A DNA stretch of 10,118 bases, from assembly GCA_030587505.1 (NCBI GenBank), contig JAUQYY010000206.1:1-10118 (forward strand), in the 5' to 3' direction. The translations under genes and the position numbers were made by a program. The notes beneath the pieces were generated by a model. It worked only from the letters and a program-made list of their open reading frames with translations, had not been told where the DNA came from and did no database searches. This DNA comes from Candidatus Sigynarchaeota archaeon. Lineage in GTDB: Archaea > Asgardarchaeota > Jordarchaeia > Jordarchaeales > Jordarchaeaceae. Shown here piece after piece: positions 6,495 through 10,118 of the stretch; position 1 is the stretch's first letter, and every line of letters begins with the position of its first letter.

Positions 6495-6677
6495 CTACTT
6501 AACAAAGACCGGTTTCTTTTTTGTTCCAACATACCTGCAGTCGGTTTTACGTCCTTTGTACTTACACTTTCTGCCAAGCTTAGCGCACCATGAATCTGTT
6601 TTGCGGTAATATGTGCACTGTCCTGTTCTTTTTTCTTCGGCAACACAGCCACCACTTTGAATTATTTTTACACTCAT
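6495..6677 (-). CDS. Small basic cysteine-rich protein of unknown function
   Basis: The frame encodes 60 residues, read from the ATG at 6677 to the TAG at 6495-6497. Five cysteines fall at 11, 21, 31, 38 and 47. About a quarter of the residues are Lys or Arg, with several Tyr. The even cysteine spacing and high charge suggest a small zinc-binding or nucleic-acid-binding protein; this is inference, as I recognise no family. No SD is visible. An AT-rich TTATTTTT lies about 24-31 bases before the ATG, the distance expected if the transcript begins at the start codon, so the mRNA may be leaderless. It converges with the PhnP-like gene, diverges from the M20 gene, and does not overlap either coding frame. 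The gene could be spurious, but the cysteine pattern argues against that. Confidence 0.55.
   Translation of the reverse strand: MSVKIIQSGGCVAEEKRTGQCTYYRKTDSWCAKLGRKCKYKGRKTDCRYVGTKKKPVFVK
6513..6522 (+). terminator. T-tract, possible terminator of the PhnP-like gene
   Basis: TTTCTTTTTT lies about 75 bases after the PhnP-like stop, inside the 3' end of the convergent small gene (its lysine codons). The spacer 6437-6494 itself contains no T-run. The assignment rests on composition alone. Confidence 0.25.
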
Positions 6678-6736
6678 ATAAGCTTTTTTTGGAACGAATC
6701 AAAAATAACCACTGCAACACTCTTGAAGGGTGGAAT

Positions 6737-6750
6737 TAGTTTTAATAATA
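6737..6750 (+). promoter_or_regulatory. TATA box of the M20 peptidase gene
   Basis: TTTTAATAATA at 6740-6750 is the only TATA-like element in the 124-base gap between the small minus-strand gene and the M20 gene. It predicts a start near 6770 and a leader of about 30 bases that includes the SD at 6791. Confidence 0.5.
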
Positions 6751-6790
6751 TGAAGACGTTCTGTATGGAGTGAAGCTCAAAACTAGTGTT

Positions 6791-6797
6791 GGTGACC
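6791..6797 (+). promoter_or_regulatory. SD that fixes a TTG start
   Basis: GGTGACC lies four bases before the TTG at 6802 (GGTGA is six bases away). There is no in-frame ATG nearby, and an in-frame stop lies not far upstream, so the TTG is the natural start of the M20 gene. Confidence 0.7.
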
Positions 6798-6801
6798 GTT
6801 T

Positions 6802-8070
6802 TTGAAACACGAGAAAATCGTCAAGGGAATAGAGGATAAGAGGAACGAAATGGTGAAACTCTGCTGCGACCTGATAAGTTTTAAGAGCGAGAATCCTCCA
6901 GCAAACGTCGAGGATATAGCCTACTTCATAAGGGACTACTTCAGAGAGAGAGGCTTCAGGGTCAACACCTACGAGCCAAAAAAGGGCAAGGTCAGCGTGT
7001 CCGCCAGGCTGGAGAGGGGTGAAGGGAAAAGACTTCTCTGGAACGGGCACATCGACGTGGTTCCAGCCGGAAGAAGAGAGAACTGGCGAACCGACCCCTA
7101 TCAGGGCGTGGTGCGTGACGGTAAGATTTTCGGCAGAGGCGCCGCGGACATGAAGGCGGGCGTGGCAGCCGCCATGGTTATGGCCTCCCACCTAGCCGAG
7201 GTAGACGCTGACATTAGCGGAAGCATCCAGCTCGACATAGTTCCCGATGAGGAAACGGGTGGACAGTACGGAACAAAGTACCTTGTCGAGAAGGGAATAA
7301 GCGTCGGTGACGCTTGCATCGTCGGCGAGGGCTCCTCATCCAAACGCTGGGGGGTTATAGTCGGCGTCGCGGAGAAGGGAATCATAGACCTCAAGGTGTC
7401 CGCAAGGGGGAGAACCGCACACGCGAGTCTACCCTTCCTCGGAGAGAACGCCATAGACAAGCTCATAAGAGTGCTCGGGATGATCAAGGAGCTGGAGCAG
7501 AGGAAAATCGAAACACCCCCCGTGGTTAAGCAGATGATAGAGGAGAGCATGCCCTTCTACGAGAGCATATCCGAAAGGTTCGGATTCTCCGTGGACGACT
7601 TCAGGCAGCTCTTCAGCAAAATGACCGTCAACATAGGGGTGGTTATGGGGGGCGTCAAGACAAACGTGGTTCCAGACTACGCCGAGGCGAAGGTTGACAT
7701 CAGACTGCTTCCGGGCCAGAACCCCGAAGAGGTCTTCAGCGAAATAGTGAAAAGGATAAACGATTCAGGCATAGAAGGAATTGAGATGGAGAAAGATGTC
7801 GCGTTCCCCTCCTACGAGAACCCCGACGGTCCTTTCGTCTCCCTAGTAAAAAGGTGCGTGGCAGAGGTCACCGGAGTGGAGCGAGTAAACACGATCATAG
7901 GTTCGGGCGCAACCGACGCACGGTACATAAGGGGCATAAGGGGAATCCCCACGGTTATTCTAGGCCCGGGAAACGAGAGCAGCCACTCCGCGAACGAGTA
8001 CATCGACATCGAAGACATGGTTCTCATATCAAAAATCTACACTCTCATCGCCCTAGAGTTCCTCTCCTAA
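6802..8070 (+). CDS. M20-family metallopeptidase/deacylase (ArgE/DapE/CPG2 type)
   Basis: The protein has 422 residues, the normal size, with no signal peptide. The two-zinc site is complete: H83 in NGHIDVVP, bridging D116 in GRGAADMKAG, the general base E150 and ligand E151 in PDEETGG, E176 in VGEGSS, and H395 in ESSHSANEY. A lid/dimerisation domain is inserted around residues 185-305 and starts with the usual GIIDLKVSARGRTAHAS. Family members cleave N-acyl amino acids, succinyl-diaminopimelate or dipeptides. E176 in place of the Asp common in some aminopeptidases points to the carboxypeptidase G2/ArgE/DapE branch, but the substrate cannot be read from the sequence. The annotation 'ArgE/DapE family' is safe, while a biosynthetic role is not. 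It starts at TTG and appears to be monocistronic. It ends convergent with the aldolase operon. Confidence 0.92.
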   Translation: MKHEKIVKGIEDKRNEMVKLCCDLISFKSENPPANVEDIAYFIRDYFRERGFRVNTYEPKKGKVSVSARLERGEGKRLLWNGHIDVVPAGRRENWRTDPYQGVVRDGKIFGRGAADMKAGVAAAMVMASHLAEVDADISGSIQLDIVPDEETGGQYGTKYLVEKGISVGDACIVGEGSSSKRWGVIVGVAEKGIIDLKVSARGRTAHASLPFLGENAIDKLIRVLGMIKELEQRKIETPPVVKQMIEESMPFYESISERFGFSVDDFRQLFSKMTVNIGVVMGGVKTNVVPDYAEAKVDIRLLPGQNPEEVFSEIVKRINDSGIEGIEMEKDVAFPSYENPDGPFVSLVKRCVAEVTGVERVNTIIGSGATDARYIRGIRGIPTVILGPGNESSHSANEYIDIEDMVLISKIYTLIALEFLS

Positions 8071-8085
8071 CCCTCTCAACCACCA

Positions 8086-8122
8086 GACAAAAATGAAGTT
8101 AAAAGATTGGTTTATTTTTTCC
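8086..8122. terminator. Bidirectional termination region between convergent genes
   Basis: On the plus strand TTTATTTTTTCC (8111-8122) can end the M20 transcript. On the minus strand the complement of 8092-8104 (TTTTAACTTCATT) can end the aldolase transcript. The gap between the two stops is 85 bases. Confidence 0.4.
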
Positions 8123-8155
8123 GTTTCGGAGTTTAAGAGAGTAGGGGAAGGCGGG

Positions 8156-8815
8156 TTACTCCACTTTGTGAAGCAGCCTGTAAACCTCCGTCTCCATCTT
8201 GACGGATTCCTCGGGCAGCAGGTTGGGTTTGCCGATGAGCATGCTGAGGATGTATATCTGGGACATTCTCTCCACGAACTGCGTGATGTGGAGCGCCTCT
8301 TTTAGGTCTCTTCCGCAGCACAAGGTTCCGTGGTTCGCCAAGAAAACAGCGGCCTTGTTTCCGAGAGCCTTAACAGCGATCTCCGCCAGTTCGGGTGTCC
8401 CCGCTAGCCTGTACTCTGCCACCTCAACTGTTCCCCCGAGCTTGATAGCCATCTCGTCGATAATAATGGGGAGAGGCTTACCAACAATCCCGAGAACCGT
8501 ACCGTATAGGGAGTGTGCGTGTATGACCGCTCCCACATCCTTCCTAGCCTTGTGAACAGCCAGATGCATAGCCTTCTCGGTCGAAGGGGGCTTATCACCC
8601 TCTAAAACCTCCCCATCATAGTTCACCAGGGGAATATCCTCGGGTTTGAGCTCAGGGTACTCAACCATGCTCGGTGTGATCAGGACCGCTTCTTCCCCGG
8701 GAACCTTGGCGCTGACGTTCCCCGAGGTTCCAAGAACAAGGTTCGTCTCAAGCAGAGTCCTCGCGACCCTGACTATCTCCTCTCTAAGCTTCTGTTTAAT
8801 TTCACTCACACTCAT
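8156..8815 (-). CDS. Class II aldolase (L-fuculose-1-phosphate aldolase type)
   Basis: The protein has 219 residues, close to the length of FucA. Zinc ligands are H99 and H101 in the HAHS segment and H162 in NHG. The catalytic acid is E80, in PPSTEKAMH. SGN at 31-33 and the ITPS segment (47-50) form the phosphate/substrate loop. The fold cleaves a ketose 1-phosphate into dihydroxyacetone phosphate and an aldehyde; AraD-type 4-epimerases share it. The start ATG 8815 is preceded by GGTGGTG (8820-8826 on the plus map). It lies 34 bases after the FGGY kinase stop on the same strand, so the two are co-transcribed and likely act in order: kinase, then aldolase. Candidate substrates are fuculose, rhamnulose, ribulose or a short-chain ketose phosphate. 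The family is sure, the substrate is not. Confidence 0.9.
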   Translation of the reverse strand: MSVSEIKQKLREEIVRVARTLLETNLVLGTSGNVSAKVPGEEAVLITPSMVEYPELKPEDIPLVNYDGEVLEGDKPPSTEKAMHLAVHKARKDVGAVIHAHSLYGTVLGIVGKPLPIIIDEMAIKLGGTVEVAEYRLAGTPELAEIAVKALGNKAAVFLANHGTLCCGRDLKEALHITQFVERMSQIYILSMLIGKPNLLPEESVKMETEVYRLLHKVE

Positions 8816-8849
8816 AAGACACCACCGCTAAAAAAATGCATAACATCTG

Positions 8850-10118
8850 CTATTTTTGTAGATTGAACACCTTAGGATATAGATTTTTCCACTCTGAGTA
8901 GTAGGCCTCGTACTGCTGGTGAACCTCATCGTCGGGCTCGATCGTCTCGTCCCAAGCTATCATAGACTCCGCCGCCTCGTGGAAACTCTCGTAAACTCCT
9001 AAACCAACGGCAACGCACATCGCACAGCCGAGAGAGGTGCCCTCCTTAACCTTAGGGGTTTCCACAGGCAGGCCCAGAGTGTCAGCAAGTATTTTGAGCA
9101 ACGTTCTGCTCCTCGAAAGACCACCGGTGACCCTCATCACGTTGAACTTCACCCCCGAAACCTCCACTATCTGCTCACTGTTAGCCCTCACCGCGAAAGC
9201 CATGTTCTCAAGAATTGATCGAATCATGTTCCTCTTAGACAGCGCCTCAGGGTTCAGCATAAGCGACGGAAAAACAATAACCGAAGGGGGAACACTTAGC
9301 TCCTTGCTAAAGTCCATTATCTGGGGACCCATGAACGCCCTAATCCCACCGGCGCCGGGGGGAGCCCCAGCCGCCCATCCGCTGAGCACATCGTACGGGT
9401 CAACCCCTCTCTCTACAGCCTCTTCAGCCTCAGCGTCGGCGATACTGTTTTTAAACCACTCCAAAACCTTACCCATAATACCACAGTTCCCCTCAATAAC
9501 CCATCTATCGGAAACCAAGTGGCACCCGGTCCATATTCTTCTCTCGGCGTCAATCACAGGCTTAGAGAGAACCATCTGAACCGGAGTCGTCGTCCCCCCA
9601 ATGGTGCATATATGCCCCTCATCCAAGGCTCCAGTAGCAAGCAGAGCACACTGAGTGTCCGCACCCCCAGTGATCACCGGCGTTCCCTCCCTGAGCCCGG
9701 TTGCGCTACTCGCCTCCCGGGTCACCTCACCCACAACCGTTCCAGCGGGGTGCACCTCGGGAAGTATCTCTCGCGGGATTTGAAGCCTTTCGATTATCTC
9801 CTCCGACCACTCCATTTTCCGTATATCGTATAGGAGCGATTCGGCGGCGTTTGTGGGTTCCGAGGCGTACACGCCCGAGAGCTTATAGAGTACCCAGTCG
9901 TTGATCATCAGCAGGTGGGCGGTTTTCTCGTACACTTCTGGCTTGTTCTCCCTGAACCAGATCAGCCGGGCGGGAGCGAACATTGAGGGGGGCCAGTGTC
10001 CCGTGATCCTCTGAACCTCAGGGGTAAGCACTTCTCGTACCTTGCTGTCCAAGAGTATTCCCCGCACGTCGATGTTCGGTCCTCCGTAGAGCTCCTTTCC
10101 CTCACCGTCGAGAAGAAC
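8850..10118 (-). CDS. FGGY-family carbohydrate kinase (N-terminus beyond window)
   Basis: The reading frame stays open to the right edge, giving 422 visible residues. The GTG at 10067 is internal: coding upstream of it reads on through DGEGKELYGGPNID, matching the FGGY region before (N/W)-x-D-x-R. Roughly 80 N-terminal residues, including the first ATP-phosphate loop, are outside. Visible motifs in fragment numbering: TGGADTQ with the catalytic Asp near 154, CTIGGTTTPVQ near 171-181, the substrate-side PPGAGGIRAFMGP near 253-265, and the adenosine-binding VTGGLSRSR near 330-338 followed by EGTSLGCAM. FGGY kinases phosphorylate sugars such as xylulose, ribulose, fuculose, glycerol or the AI-2 signal. 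The NID-x-R wording recalls the xylulokinase/LsrK side. Its partner is the downstream aldolase, which suggests a ketose substrate phosphorylated at C1. Confidence 0.9.
   Translation of the reverse strand, partial: VLLDGEGKELYGGPNIDVRGILLDSKVREVLTPEVQRITGHWPPSMFAPARLIWFRENKPEVYEKTAHLLMINDWVLYKLSGVYASEPTNAAESLLYDIRKMEWSEEIIERLQIPREILPEVHPAGTVVGEVTREASSATGLREGTPVITGGADTQCALLATGALDEGHICTIGGTTTPVQMVLSKPVIDAERRIWTGCHLVSDRWVIEGNCGIMGKVLEWFKNSIADAEAEEAVERGVDPYDVLSGWAAGAPPGAGGIRAFMGPQIMDFSKELSVPPSVIVFPSLMLNPEALSKRNMIRSILENMAFAVRANSEQIVEVSGVKFNVMRVTGGLSRSRTLLKILADTLGLPVETPKVKEGTSLGCAMCVAVGLGVYESFHEAAESMIAWDETIEPDDEVHQQYEAYYSEWKNLYPKVFNLQK

Noticed and set aside
9037..9579. Plus-strand open frame over the kinase
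   Set aside because: It mirrors the kinase codons, is low-complexity Ser/Pro/Ala-rich, and has no domain.
10065..10067. GTG as the start of the FGGY kinase
   Set aside because: Upstream codons continue a recognisable FGGY segment to the window edge and the N-terminal domain would otherwise be missing.
1..10118. Mobile element, CRISPR array or defence system
   Set aside because: No transposase, integrase, terminal repeats, regularly spaced repeats or known defence domains were seen.

Overview
The window looks archaeal. Promoters are TATA boxes, with no bacterial -10/-35 pairs. Shine-Dalgarno sites read GGTGA, GGTGAT or AGGAGGTGA. GTG and TTG starts are in play, AGA/AGG arginine codons are common, and a PadR regulator sits in front of an Hsp20. 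A thermophilic or anaerobic member of the Thermoproteota/Bathyarchaeia kind would fit, but no marker gene fixes the lineage. No IS element, CRISPR array, rRNA or tRNA gene was found. The window is a patchwork of short transcription units.

Layout. (1) 1-942 (+): C-terminal part of a DUF362 protein with a cysteine-rich tail, cut by the left edge. (2) 943-1320: very AT-rich spacer ending in a clear TATA box, a perfect hairpin at the predicted transcription start, and an SD. (3) 1321-2730 (+): a 469-residue polytopic membrane protein of no family I recognise, with visible internal repeats, followed by a hairpin/T-tract terminator. (4) 2731-3210: gene-free spacer holding the promoter of the next unit. 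(5) 3211-4261 (+): padR-hsp20 operon. (6) 4378-5487 (-): HisC-type aminotransferase. (7) 5666-6436 (+): PhnP-like metallo-beta-lactamase-fold hydrolase, divergent from hisC. (8) 6495-6677 (-): small basic Cys-rich protein. (9) 6802-8070 (+): M20 metallopeptidase/deacylase. (10) 8156-10118 (-): an operon of an FGGY sugar kinase (N-terminus beyond the right edge) and a class II aldolase.

How the genes fit together. Two groupings are supported. PadR-Hsp20 looks like a self-regulated stress unit. The kinase-aldolase pair looks like a sugar-breakdown module (phosphorylate a ketose, then cleave the ketose 1-phosphate). The other genes appear to be stand-alone units, and no single pathway joins the window. 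The least explained items are the repeat-containing membrane protein with its leader hairpin and the small Cys-rich protein.
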